The translations under genes were made by a program, and so were the position numbers. Positions 1 to 7,493 of a stretch of DNA of 37,193 nucleotides are shown here, piece by piece (position 1 is the stretch's first letter; each line of letters opens with the position of its first letter). Location of the stretch: the NCBI GenBank assembly GCA_030039035.1, contig JASHQQ010000399.1, positions 1-37,193 on the forward strand. The letters are read 5' to 3'. The stretch is from Acidobacteriaceae bacterium. Its GTDB lineage: Bacteria; Acidobacteriota; Terriglobia; Terriglobales; Acidobacteriaceae. Below the pieces are notes generated by a model that saw only the letters and a list, made by a program, of their open reading frames with translations, did no database searches and was not told the origin of the DNA.

Positions 1-131
1 ATAAGCGGGAAGCACGCCCCAAGATGAGATCTCCCTGAAGGGCCCAGGAAGACCACCTGGTTGATAGGCTGGAGGTGAAAGCCCAGTAATGGGTGCAGCT
101 TACCAGTACTAATCGCCCGTTCGGCTTGTCC
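1..131 (+). rRNA. rrl: 23S ribosomal RNA, 3' end (partial)
   Basis: This is the last ~130 nt of a large-subunit rRNA gene. It is recognised by the conserved 3' segment around GGAAGACCACCTGGTTGATAG (near 47-67), followed by AGCTTACCAGTACTAAT and CGGCTTG just before the 3' end. The gene begins upstream of the window, and the exact 3' end is estimated to within a few bases from the usual position of the terminal helix. It lies upstream of 5S on the same strand, the standard rrn order. Confidence 0.95.
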
Positions 132-533
132 ATAGAATTAACTCCGCGCAGTTATGCTGCATAAGCGGACATTCTTCAAGCCTTGTAACCCGATCGGTTT
201 CGTTGTCGGCGCCCTCTTTTGAGGGCGCAAAGTTCTCAAGTTGTTGGCGCCAGATTGCAGCCGCGTTCCTGCCTTCTCCGGGAAAACATCCGGACCTTTC
301 GCAGATGTCGCGGCCGGCTGCGGGCAACCACCCGCCAAGCGCCTCCAAGATCAAAGGCGAACCGCAGATCCTTCGTCCGCCAGCGCGGACTCGGGATTTC
401 GGCTCAAGGCTCCCGGCGCCTCGCGCCTTACGCCTTGAAAACGCCTCGAGATCAAAGGCGAACCGCAGATCCTTCGCGCCAAGCGCCCAGGATTTCGGCT
501 GCGGGCTCAGACGCCCGCAAGACGCCTCAATTT
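132..533 (+). other. 23S-5S internal spacer with hairpin and ~101-bp imperfect tandem duplication
   Basis: The spacer is ~400 bp, long for a 23S-5S spacer, and I see no tRNA in it. A hairpin GCGCCCTC-TTTT-GAGGGCGC lies at 209-228. The segment ATCAAAGGCGAACCGCAGAT followed by CCTTCG occurs at 350-375 and again at 451-476, an offset of 101 bp. A second shared block, GGATTTCGGCT, is at 394-404 and 490-500 (offset 96), so the copies differ by a small indel. The role is unknown. Precursor processing by RNase III-type stems is possible but not shown by the sequence. Confidence 0.7.
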
Positions 534-649
<116 letters not shown>

Positions 650-660
650 TTATTTCGAAG

Positions 661-695
661 ACAAAAGCCATCCCATGCGGGATGGCTTTTGTGTT
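661..695 (+). terminator. rrn operon terminator
   Basis: A perfect 14-bp stem ACAAAAGCCATCCC / GGGATGGCTTTTGT (661-674 and 679-692) with loop ATGC starts 11 nt after the 5S 3' end. The stem itself supplies a TTTTGT 3' side, as expected for an intrinsic terminator of the rRNA operon. Confidence 0.9.
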
Positions 696-1028
696 CTTGC
701 TCCTCCTGCGACAGGCGCGCAGACTTTCGTGACGCAAATTGGGAAGGCGCAGACGAACGGCAGGCGTTCCAGGTTCCTTTCAATGTCCGCAAGCGTCCGA
801 GTCTGCGCGGACACAACCTGGCAGCCCTCGCGTGCGAATCGCCTGGCTGCGCCGGTCCCGATGCCGGGACCGGTGCTGAAACTCAGGAATGCGCTGATAT
901 CTTCAACTCACGCCTTGCGGGGCCGGCCGCCGTTCGAGGAAACTCGCCTCACGGGTTGAGAAGCCAAAGGGCCGGGCAGGCCGGGCGGAATGGCCTGTCG
1001 ACTGCGACAACTCGGGAGGATTTTCCAC
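696..1028. other. Intergenic stretch, nothing recognised
   Basis: About 330 bp between the rrn terminator and the next gene. Open frames here have no coding features I recognise. The only element assigned is a ribosome binding site GGAGGA at 1015-1020 for the gene starting at 1029. Confidence 0.5.
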
Positions 1029-1562
1029 ATGATACGCGCGGCAACCGCAACGATCGTACTGGCATTAGCTGCAATCCCGGCAGCTCAGGCGCAAACCAGG
1101 GCGGATGAAGAGGCAGTTCGCAACCTGCCACAGGCTTTCTCCGCGGCCTTTAACAAGCATGACGGCCACCAGCTGGCGCAGATCATGGCCGACGACATAG
1201 ATTTCGTGACGGTCGGCGCCATGTGGCTCCGCGGAAAGCCAGACTTTGAAAAGTATCACACGCGCATATTCAACGCGCGCTTCCACGGCATAAAGATCGA
1301 GGTGCTGCAGATTGCTGTGCGCTTTCTGCGACCGGACATCGCGATCGTTCACTGGAGCTGGACGATCACCGGAGACAAGAACGCCGACGGCACGGCGCGC
1401 AATCGACGGTACGGTATGATGACGATGGTCGCTGAAAAGCGGTCGGGCACCTGGCTTGTCGTGGCCTCACAGAATGACAACTCCGTCCCTGGCCCGGCGT
1501 CGGATGTCGAAGGGATCACCCTGCCGATGTCGATACCTGACCAACTCATCCCGGGTAAATGA
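1029..1562 (+). CDS. Secreted SnoaL-like / SgcJ-EcaC family protein (DUF4440 type)
   Basis: The 177-residue product has a signal peptide (MIRAATATIVLALAAIPAAQAQ), then a cystatin-like alpha+beta cone fold typical of SnoaL/DUF4440 proteins. The family signature is seen in 'AFNKHDGHQLAQIMADDIDF' near residues 40-59, then 'VAIVHW'-like strands (AIVHWSWTITG) and a C-terminal 'GTWLVVASQND' strand. The start at 1029 is preferred over an upstream in-frame ATG at 990 because GGAGGA (1015-1020) lies 8 nt before it and the signal peptide begins exactly there. Members are variously small enzymes or ligand-binding proteins, and the substrate cannot be told from sequence. The export signal points to the periplasm. 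It is a stand-alone gene after the rrn operon. Confidence 0.85.
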   Translation: MIRAATATIVLALAAIPAAQAQTRADEEAVRNLPQAFSAAFNKHDGHQLAQIMADDIDFVTVGAMWLRGKPDFEKYHTRIFNARFHGIKIEVLQIAVRFLRPDIAIVHWSWTITGDKNADGTARNRRYGMMTMVAEKRSGTWLVVASQNDNSVPGPASDVEGITLPMSIPDQLIPGK

Positions 1563-1673
1563 TATCGCGCGCGAGGAGCATCGACTTCGCCGGAAATCAT
1601 CGCGCTATTATCGGCCTGTTTCAGTGCGCCCGACACTTGCGAAGATCGGGTAAAGACGGCAAGAGAAGAAACG

Positions 1674-1838
1674 ATGACCATCGACGAACGGCCTGAGAAG
1701 CGAACCGGGCGCCACGAAGCCTTGGCGCGGACGATCGAACCCATGGCGGCCGGGAACCGTGCAGGATTTGTGAGACTCGAACGAGTGGAGCAAGCGTTGC
1801 AGCTCGCGCATGAATACCGCATGCGCGCGCTATCCTAG
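1674..1838 (+). CDS. Possible 54-aa small protein
   Basis: An ATG frame of 54 codons (MTIDERPEKRTGRHEALART...) ends in TAG five bases before the glycosidase ATG. A purine-rich AGAGAAGAA lies at 1662-1670, a weak ribosome binding site. The product is hydrophilic, rich in Arg and Glu, with no recognised motif. It could be a real small gene translated ahead of the glycosidase, or a chance frame in GC-rich DNA. Nothing else is seen in the 280-bp gap. Confidence 0.3.
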   Translation: MTIDERPEKRTGRHEALARTIEPMAAGNRAGFVRLERVEQALQLAHEYRMRALS

Positions 1839-1843
1839 CCTCG

Positions 1844-3151
1844 ATGCCGCCGCGAGCCTTAATCCCTGTTCTGCCGATGTGCTTCTTCGCCGCAGGGATC
1901 GGCTGCTTCGCGCAATCCTCTCCAACTCAGCCGACGGGTGACTCCGCGCTCCTCGCCGGCCTGAACTCCGACCTCGCCAGACTCGCGCCGCAAACCATCC
2001 GCCCGGCGCAAGGCAAGATTCTCTATCCGTATCTCATTCCCGCCGGCTACTACGACCAGATGTGGGACTGGGATGGGTTCTTCATCGGTTCGCACTGGGC
2101 CAACCAGGACGCGGCCGATGCGAAGTACCTGCGCGACTGGGTGCTGAGCTTTGCCGCTGCGGCCGACGCCTCCGGCTACGTCGCCGGCTGCCTCACTCCG
2201 CAAGGCCCGCGGCCGCTCTTCGGCAAATTCGCCATGAAGCCGTTTTTGGCGCAGGGCGCGCTGGTGGCTGCCGAGCAGCTACACGACTTTGCATGGCTTG
2301 CGCCCGCATGGCCGGCGATGCAGCGCATCCTCGACTACCGCAAGCGCACGCAATACGACGCGAAATGGGGCCTGTGGTTCTGGGACAACGCCATGCAATC
2401 CGGCGCCGACAACAATGCCGCGCTCTCGAACGATCCTGCCGACCGCAGCGCCATCCTCGCCGTCGACGCTTCGGTCTTCGCCATGCGCGAGTACGAGGCC
2501 ATGACGGTGCTCGCCCGCCGGCTGGGCCACGGCGGCGACGCGCGCCGCTACCGCGCCCAGGCCCAAGCCACGCGCGGGGCCATTCTGACGAAGCTGTGGA
2601 ACGCCGATCAGGCGCTCTTTCTCAATCGCCGGCGCGATAACGGCGACTGGATCAACGTCGAGAGCTGGACGAGTTTTGTGCCCCTCGCTGACGGCCTGCT
2701 GCCGCGGCGCGAGGGTCGCCGCATGATCAGCCTGCACCTGCTGAACCCGGCGGAGATGCGCTCGGATTACGGCTTTCGCAGCCTTTCCAGGAGTGATCCG
2801 GCGTACAACAACCAGGCCATCATCGATCCTTACTCCAACTGGCGCGGGCCCATCTGGATCAACGCCAACTATCTCGACTGGATCGCGCTGCGCTACTATG
2901 GGTTCCGCGAGGAGTCCCACTGGCTTGCCGCGAGTCTGGCGACCATGCTGCGCCGCGACATCGCCCAGTGGGGCTCGATGCACGAGGACTACAATGCCGA
3001 AACCGGCGACGGCCTCGCGCCCACGCCGGCGCAATCTCCCGGCGGCAAATTCGCCGGCTTCGTCGGCTGGAACCTGCTCGCCCAGGACATGCTCCAGTGC
3101 GAGGAGACTGGCGAGCATTGCATGACGATGGAGATCCGGGACGTTCAATAG
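1844..3151 (+). CDS. Secreted GH63/MGH1-like glycoside hydrolase (trehalase-like (alpha/alpha)6 fold)
   Basis: The 435-residue product has a signal peptide (residues 1-23, ending ...GIGCFAQ). Motifs of the trehalase/GH63 superfamily appear in order: YDQMWDWDGFFIGSHW (70-85), WFWDNAMQSGADNNAAL (178-194), NWRGPIWINANYLDW (332-346) and HEDYNAETGDG (380-390). By analogy with bacterial GH63 glucosidases and mannosylglycerate hydrolases, the Asp of SGADNN (D189) is the likely general acid and a Glu in HEDYNAETG (E381 or E386) the likely base. Length fits the compact bacterial members. The expected reaction is inverting hydrolysis of an alpha-glucoside or alpha-mannoside, probably in the periplasm; the substrate is not predictable. 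It has no polysaccharide-utilisation partners nearby and ends convergently 18 bp from the antitoxin gene. Confidence 0.82.
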   Translation: MPPRALIPVLPMCFFAAGIGCFAQSSPTQPTGDSALLAGLNSDLARLAPQTIRPAQGKILYPYLIPAGYYDQMWDWDGFFIGSHWANQDAADAKYLRDWVLSFAAAADASGYVAGCLTPQGPRPLFGKFAMKPFLAQGALVAAEQLHDFAWLAPAWPAMQRILDYRKRTQYDAKWGLWFWDNAMQSGADNNAALSNDPADRSAILAVDASVFAMREYEAMTVLARRLGHGGDARRYRAQAQATRGAILTKLWNADQALFLNRRRDNGDWINVESWTSFVPLADGLLPRREGRRMISLHLLNPAEMRSDYGFRSLSRSDPAYNNQAIIDPYSNWRGPIWINANYLDWIALRYYGFREESHWLAASLATMLRRDIAQWGSMHEDYNAETGDGLAPTPAQSPGGKFAGFVGWNLLAQDMLQCEETGEHCMTMEIRDVQ

Positions 3152-3169
3152 AAATCGACCAACGCACGG

Positions 3170-3502
3170 TCAGAGTATCGTTTCAAACCCCTTCCGCCGG
3201 ATCACATTGAGCAGCGCCAGCGCCGGGCCTTTGGGCTGCTTGGCGCCGCGCTCAAGCTGGGAGATGTAGCCCGGGGTGAGATTCAGGTAGCGGGCGAAGG
3301 CGGCCTGGCTGAGGTTGGCGCTCTCGCGCATTCTCTTGATCTCTCGCGCCCCGATCGGCTTCGCGGTCGAAATGGGCTTCACGCCGAGATGGCGGACCGT
3401 GATTCTTTCGTAGGCGGCATCGTCCATCACGCCGATGCGGTGCATATCCTCGGCCGTTTCGAGGATCGCTTCGGCCAACTTGCTCAACTTCTTCTTTGCC
3501 AT
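3170..3502 (-). CDS. HigA-like XRE-family antitoxin
   Basis: The 110-residue protein has a lysine-rich start MAKKKLSKLAEAILETAED and a C-terminal helix-turn-helix (about residues 55-105) reading REIKRMRESANLSQAAFARY then LNLTPGYISQLERGAKQPKG, typical of XRE antitoxins. It should neutralise the toxin encoded immediately upstream and repress the shared promoter. The ATG at 3502 is chosen over an in-frame upstream start because the conserved antitoxin N-terminus begins there. The ATG lies inside the toxin frame (coupled translation), with an unusually long overlap of 251 bp because the toxin frame does not stop nearby. Confidence 0.88.
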   Translation of the reverse strand: MAKKKLSKLAEAILETAEDMHRIGVMDDAAYERITVRHLGVKPISTAKPIGAREIKRMRESANLSQAAFARYLNLTPGYISQLERGAKQPKGPALALLNVIRRKGFETIL

Positions 3503-3866
3503 ACAACACCTCGATGAGCGATCCTTCGCGTATGCCGTGAGCAATCCGTTCTTTCTCGGCCGGAAGCAAGATGGCGGCGATCTCGCGCGCGGCTTCCAGT
3601 TCGTTCACTGCGAAGTTCTCCCGATCGCTCTTAGCCAATCCGAAGACGAACACTGCGCGGTGCTTCGTTCTGTAGGCAATCACCGTACGGTATCCGCCGG
3701 ATCTTCCTTGCCCCTTGCGCGCCACCCGCTGTTTGATGAGTCCCCCACCCAAATCGGCGTCGATGAGGCCCCTGTCTGCTCTCTTGACGGCCTCGATCAG
3801 ACTTCCGGCTTCGAGCCCCTCACGGCGCGCATATCGCGCAAACCACCTCGTCATGAAGACACGCAT
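3252..3866 (-). CDS. RelE/HigB-type toxin with an extended out-of-frame tail
   Basis: Residues 1-120 (MRVFMTRWFARYARREGLEA... GGLIKQRVARKGQGRSGGYR ... AVFVFGLAKSDRENF) match the RelE/ParE-superfamily subgroup in which 'GGLIKQRVAR' and 'GQGRSGGYRT' are hallmarks. The family is about 115-125 residues of ribosome-dependent mRNA interferase or related toxins. Here the frame continues for ~82 more codons across the antitoxin gene in another frame, ending at 3252. That tail is Arg/Pro-rich and unlike any toxin domain, so it probably reflects loss of the original stop. ATG 3866 is preferred over an in-frame GTG at 3881, because the likely -10 box is at 3887-3892. Whether the extended protein is active is unknown. 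Confidence 0.8.
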   Translation of the reverse strand: MRVFMTRWFARYARREGLEAGSLIEAVKRADRGLIDADLGGGLIKQRVARKGQGRSGGYRTVIAYRTKHRAVFVFGLAKSDRENFAVNELEAAREIAAILLPAEKERIAHGIREGSLIEVLYGKEEVEQVGRSDPRNGRGYAPHRRDGRCRLRKNHGPPSRREAHFDREADRGARDQENARERQPQPGRLRPLPESHPGLHLPA

Positions 3867-3874
3867 GCCGGAGC

Positions 3875-3906
3875 CTGACACTTTGAACTATAGCACATAT
3901 TGTCAG
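3875..3906 (-). promoter_or_regulatory. Candidate promoter and operator of the toxin-antitoxin pair
   Basis: Read on the minus strand, CTGACA and TGTCAG form an inverted repeat (3901-3906 and 3875-3880). They flank a good -10 hexamer TATAGT (3892-3887); a weak -35 (TCCAGA) lies 17 bp upstream of it. The -10 would start transcription ~14 nt before the ATG at 3866. A palindrome around the -10 fits autorepression by the XRE antitoxin, as is usual for such pairs. This is inference from position only. Confidence 0.45.
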
Positions 3907-3924
3907 GAATCTGGACGGATGTAT

Positions 3925-4647
3925 CTACTCCGTCTTGATCTCCGTCGCCCGGTTGTTGACATACGTGATCGTCCACTGCTTGCCGTTCTCGTCGTAGGTC
4001 ACGGTGCGGTCGCCCTCGGTCGGCCCGTCGGGGTGAAGCTTCTCGCCAATGGACATGCGCGTTTCGAGCTCGCTCATGCCTGGCTTTACCTGGTGCGCGT
4101 CGATCGTGGCCCAAACGTCTTTCGGCCAGTTCGAATAGATCTTGTGCGGATCGTCGTAGTAGAAAAGCAGGTCGGTGTAGTAGGCCTCGTCGTTGCCGTT
4201 GATATAGCCGATGGGCGTGGCGTAGAGGTCCTTGCCGCCGGGCAGCGCGAAGACGGCCAAGACCTGGCGGCCGTCGTGCTGCACGTTGTCGCTCACGCTC
4301 TCCGGAGCCGCCTGCTTCACGAACTTCTTCACGTCGAGTTGCTGCGCGGCCGGAATGAGGCCGATGCGCTTGCCGAACCCGACGCGGCCGCCCGCATAGG
4401 CAAAGTACGGCATGGTATAGCCATCCTTCATCCACACGCTGGTTCCTGCGAGCGGGGTCACATCGTCGAAGTGCGCAGGCGAGAGAATGCGGACGACGGC
4501 CACGTCGTCGAGGCTGCGCGGCTGCTCCGCATTTTGCTGGCCGATGACGCCGGGGTTCTGGCGATGCTTCCAGACGAAGAAAAGATAAATGCCGCTGACC
4601 AGCAGCACGATGACCGTGGGAATGATTGTTTTTTGCCAGGTTCGCAT
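3925..4647 (-). CDS. Membrane-anchored hypothetical protein with a BamE/SmpA-like C-terminus
   Basis: The 240-residue product starts MRTWQKTIIPTVIVLLVSGIYLFFVW, one N-terminal membrane segment (about 8-26), and the rest would lie outside the cytoplasm. The middle holds aromatic stretches (DEAYYTDLLFYYDDPHKIYS) without a recognised fold. The C-terminal ~50 residues, VKPGMSELETRMSIGEK then RTVTYDENGKQWTITYVNN, recall the BamE/SmpA small domain ('G.s..ev...G' then a Trp strand and a final strand). That resemblance is tentative. The ATG at 4647 is preceded by GAGGAGACAC on the minus strand, a good ribosome binding site. The function is unknown. It is a single gene upstream of the toxin gene on the same strand but separated by the TA promoter. 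Confidence 0.7.
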   Translation of the reverse strand: MRTWQKTIIPTVIVLLVSGIYLFFVWKHRQNPGVIGQQNAEQPRSLDDVAVVRILSPAHFDDVTPLAGTSVWMKDGYTMPYFAYAGGRVGFGKRIGLIPAAQQLDVKKFVKQAAPESVSDNVQHDGRQVLAVFALPGGKDLYATPIGYINGNDEAYYTDLLFYYDDPHKIYSNWPKDVWATIDAHQVKPGMSELETRMSIGEKLHPDGPTEGDRTVTYDENGKQWTITYVNNRATEIKTE

Positions 4648-4816
4648 GTGTCTCCTCGCGGATTGTCACATTTTTGATGCTGTCTGCGCGGCGCGAAGCA
4701 ATGACGACGCCTGCGATCCTGCAGCTTGGACGCCCATACAACGGGAAATCTTTGCGTGCGAGGGGCCAATTGCACCACCGCATGTGAAATCCACAGAATT
4801 GATGCTGGTTATTCAC

Positions 4817-4846
4817 TTGAATCCACAGATCGACTTCGCCTATTGT
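4817..4846 (+). promoter_or_regulatory. Promoter of intergenic RNA copy 1
   Basis: A -35 box TTGAAT (4817-4822) and -10 box TATTGT (4841-4846) are separated by 18 bp. The same arrangement, TTGCAT-18-TATTGT, is found upstream of copy 2 (8207-8236). A further conserved box TCCACAGAATT lies 27 bp upstream of the -35 (4790-4800). Confidence 0.6.
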
Positions 4847-4851
4847 CTCTT

Positions 4852-5179
4852 TCAGCAGGCAACCCCGTAGTGATCGGTGATTCATCGCTGGCTTGGCCAG
4901 AGGTGGAGATTCGAGAGCAGGCGGAGAGACACAGGCTGACTTGGGCCGCAAGGCAAAAGATCTGAGCCAGCGAGACGAACGCATCGGCGGCGCGAGTCGA
5001 AGGTGCACGAAACGAGCTGGTTTGGAGATTCACCGCAAGGTGAGGTTGGCAGGTGGAAAACCCGAATGAGATTGGAGATTCATCACCGGCTCCGAGCCGG
5101 AGGGTGACTGACCCGATCCTCCTATGAGATTGCCCATGAATACGCCAGAGGCCGAAAGGTCTCTGGCGTTTTCGTTTTT
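4852..5179 (+). ncRNA. Candidate structured non-coding RNA, copy 1 (~328 nt)
   Basis: A plus-strand unit runs from a sigma70-type promoter to an intrinsic terminator, with no convincing reading frame. It is homologous to 8242-8564: the same order CTATTGTCTCTTT, CCCGTA, GATCGG.GATTCATCGC and ending CGCCAGAGGCC-GAAA-GGTCTCTGGCG. Pairings visible: GGCAA (4858-4862) with TTGCC (5130-5134); GATCGG (4872-4877) with CCGATC (5113-5118); hairpin CATC-TGGC-TTG-GCCA-GGTG near 4883-4906; TCACC-GCAA-GGTGA (GNRA tetraloop) near 5030-5043; CCGGCT-CCG-AGCCGG near 5086-5100. The motif GGAGATT recurs inside it. It lies between two genes transcribed on the minus strand, so it is not a leader of either. I do not recognise the family; an existing Rfam family cannot be excluded. 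Confidence 0.7.
5143..5179 (+). terminator. Intrinsic terminator of RNA copy 1
   Basis: Stem CGCCAGAGGCC / GGTCTCTGGCG (one G.U pair) is closed by a GAAA tetraloop and followed by TTTTCGTTTTT. The stem-loop is identical to that at 8530-8555. Confidence 0.9.
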
Positions 5180-5229
5180 GCCGGAATCTTCGGCTCGGAT
5201 CAGCCGATCCGGGTTCGCCTCTTCCGGAA

Positions 5230-5296
5230 CAAAAAATCCCCGGCGAGGAGGGTTTGGAAAACCATCGCTGATTTTCCTCGACCTCCCCGCCGGGGG
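5230..5296 (-). terminator. Likely terminator of the TIGR03118-like gene
   Basis: On the minus strand CCCCGGCGGGGAGG (5295-5282) pairs with CCTCCTCGCCGGGG (with one G.U), followed by ATTTTTTG. The loop of ~30 nt is long, but the position just after the minus-strand stop codon at 5368 and the T run support a terminator. Confidence 0.65.
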
Positions 5297-5367
5297 CTCA
5301 GATTTGCGGTGCCTGTGCCGCGAAGAGCATTGCGATCGGACCCGATTCCTTCCCGGGCTCCGGCCTC

Positions 5368-7287
5368 TTACCAGCCTCCTCCGCCGCTGATGGTGTAGCT
5401 GGCTGTCGCTACCGTGCTTTGCGACCAGCCGGGCGCCACGGCGATGGCGTGGATGGTCATGCTGGTGGAAACCGATATCGCCGATTTGTAGACCGGGGAG
5501 CTCGTCGTGGGCGTCGAGCCGTCGACGGTGTAATAGATCACCGCTCCCGAGGTGCTGTCGGAGAGGGTCACATTCTGCGAAGACGAGTAACTTCCTCCCA
5601 CCGGCAGGAAGCTGGGTGTGGCTGTGGGGCTGGAACTGGCGTTGATGGTGTACGCGGCTTCGACGGTCGGGCTGGGCGCCATGCCGGACGCCGAGGCATA
5701 GGCCCAGAGAGTCGTAGTCTTCGCGACCGGGATCGGCTTTGAATAGACGGACCATTTCGATGCCGGCGTCGAACTGTCCAGCGTGTAGTAGATCGTGGCG
5801 TGCGGAGTAGTGTCGCTCAACATTACGTTTTGCGCCGTCGAGTAGGTTCCGACCGCAGGCGAGAAGGTTGGCGCCGCGGCGGTCGGGTTCTGGATCGTCT
5901 CGGTCAGGGATCCGGAACTCTTGCCGAAGTTTGCGTCTCCGGAATAGGCGGCGTCCACCGTGTGCTTGCCCACGGCAAGGCTGCTCACGCTCACGGTCGC
6001 ATGCGCTGTGCTGTCGACGGCGACGGGCGGGAGCTTGCTGCTGTCCACGGTGAAGGTCACATGGCCTTCGGGCTCGCCGAATCCGCTGTCAGGCTGCACC
6101 AGGGCCGTGAAGCTGATCTTTTCCCCCTTGCCTCCGGGGTTGGCGTCGGAAGCGACGGTCGTTTTGGTATTGGTGACCTTGGCCGAGGCCACCGTGATCG
6201 TCCCGAAGAGGCCGGCCGATCCATCGTTCAGGCCCGCGGCGAAGTAGAGCGTGCCGGGGTCGCCGACCAGACCTTTCTCGCCGAAGACGATCTCCCAAAG
6301 GCCGGGATTGGCGATCAGGTTGCCGCTGGGATCGGCGATCTGGCCTTCGTATTTGTACGGGGTGCTGCTCATGCTGTAGGCCGAAATGGTTCCGTCGGCA
6401 AAGTTGCCCACCAGCAGGTCGCCGCCGAACTCGCCGAAAGTCGCCGGAGCAATGGCCATTCCCCATGGGGCGTTGAGCCAATCGTCGACCGGGATGACGC
6501 GGCCGAGCAAGCTGCCGGTCTCGCTGAACTCGTCGACGAAGCCTTTGCCCGGCGCGTAATTCCGCGAGGGCGCATAGGTCACGTAGACGTTGCCGTTGAG
6601 CACGTGTACGCCGAAGGGCGCATACCCGGCCGGGAGATGCGGATCCTTGAACGCATCTGCCATGGTTTGCTTCCAGGTGCTGCTGTAGACCTCGACACCG
6701 GCTTTCGCGCCGGAGTTCGCCAGCAGGATGAAAGAGCCCTTTGCAGTGGTCATCAGGGCCATGCCGGTATAGGCCGCGCTGGCCTTATGGTTATTGACGG
6801 CAATGATGGCGTCGCCGCCCGAGGTCGTGGACCAGCCGGAAACCGTGCCGTCGATGGAGCAAAAGAGGAACAGCGGCGTGGACTTGTCAGGAAGCTCGAA
6901 GCTGCCCTTGGCGAGGCCGCCGGTGTAGACCGTGCCGGTGGGCGAGCCTTTGCCGCTGCCCGAGGCCGGAGGAATGGTCACCGTGAAGGTGATTGCGCCA
7001 TTGGCGCCGGCCACATAATCCAGGCCCGAGCCCGTGGTGTTGATCCAGAACGCCGGCCCGAGCGAGACGCCCCACGGGTCGATGAAATTCGAATCCGTCA
7101 CCTTTGCGTCCACCGAGCCATTCGAGATCAGGTTGGTTTGCAGGTAGCCCTTGGGCGCGGTGGCATGGGCCGGGCAGGCCAGGAAGGCAATACCCAGCGA
7201 AATGCCGGCAAGCGCGACGGCGAGCGAAGCGCGACGGCGGTTTTTTCCTTTGGGAATCGAACGGGCAGTGGGAGTGCGGTGCGGCAT
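5368..7287 (-). CDS. Secreted TIGR03118-family protein with Ig-like and two chitobiase-type C-terminal repeats
   Basis: The 639-residue product has an Arg-rich N-terminus and a signal peptide ending near CPAHA. Residues ~45-370 form a beta-propeller-like body of the TIGR03118 type (for example NFIDPWGVSLGPAFW, SSTWKQTMADAFKDPHLPAG, NGNVYVTYA, NAPWGMAIAP, GDLLVGNFADGTIS, LWEIVFGEKG). Residues ~373-469 look like a bacterial Ig-like repeat (TVDAAYSGDANF). Two CHB_HEX_C-type repeats follow, at ~470-550 and ~552-637, each with the signature TIYYTLDSSTP or VIYYTVDGSTP. The start at 7287 is chosen because AAAGAGGA lies 6 nt upstream; an ATG two codons earlier overlaps that site. The role is unknown; extracellular glycan or surface binding is a reasonable guess. 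No PEP-CTERM signal is seen at the C-terminus (ends SGGGGW). Confidence 0.85.
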   Translation of the reverse strand: MPHRTPTARSIPKGKNRRRASLAVALAGISLGIAFLACPAHATAPKGYLQTNLISNGSVDAKVTDSNFIDPWGVSLGPAFWINTTGSGLDYVAGANGAITFTVTIPPASGSGKGSPTGTVYTGGLAKGSFELPDKSTPLFLFCSIDGTVSGWSTTSGGDAIIAVNNHKASAAYTGMALMTTAKGSFILLANSGAKAGVEVYSSTWKQTMADAFKDPHLPAGYAPFGVHVLNGNVYVTYAPSRNYAPGKGFVDEFSETGSLLGRVIPVDDWLNAPWGMAIAPATFGEFGGDLLVGNFADGTISAYSMSSTPYKYEGQIADPSGNLIANPGLWEIVFGEKGLVGDPGTLYFAAGLNDGSAGLFGTITVASAKVTNTKTTVASDANPGGKGEKISFTALVQPDSGFGEPEGHVTFTVDSSKLPPVAVDSTAHATVSVSSLAVGKHTVDAAYSGDANFGKSSGSLTETIQNPTAAAPTFSPAVGTYSTAQNVMLSDTTPHATIYYTLDSSTPASKWSVYSKPIPVAKTTTLWAYASASGMAPSPTVEAAYTINASSSPTATPSFLPVGGSYSSSQNVTLSDSTSGAVIYYTVDGSTPTTSSPVYKSAISVSTSMTIHAIAVAPGWSQSTVATASYTISGGGGW

Positions 7288-7493
7288 GGACATTCCTCTT
7301 TCGCTTTCAGGTTCTGCGGCAGACAACGCGAGTCATCGCTGCAGAAGGTATCGAATCAGAATGTAGGGCAAACGAGGGACCAGGTTGTCCCCCAATTGTC
7401 ATTGTTTTGTAATAGGTGACCCGGGGAATCGTTTCGGGTATGGAACTGGAGAAAGGCTGGACGGGAGTCGGGGCTGCCGGCGCTCGTTAAGGG

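Noticed and set aside
132-533. A tRNA in the rrn spacer
   Set aside because: No acceptor stem, T-loop or anticodon arm could be found in the spacer.
5800-7419. A 539-codon plus-strand open frame opposite the TIGR03118-like gene
   Set aside because: It is an antisense frame of a well-supported gene in GC-rich DNA. The residue composition (Arg, Gly, His, Val rich) and absence of domain motifs are typical of such shadows.
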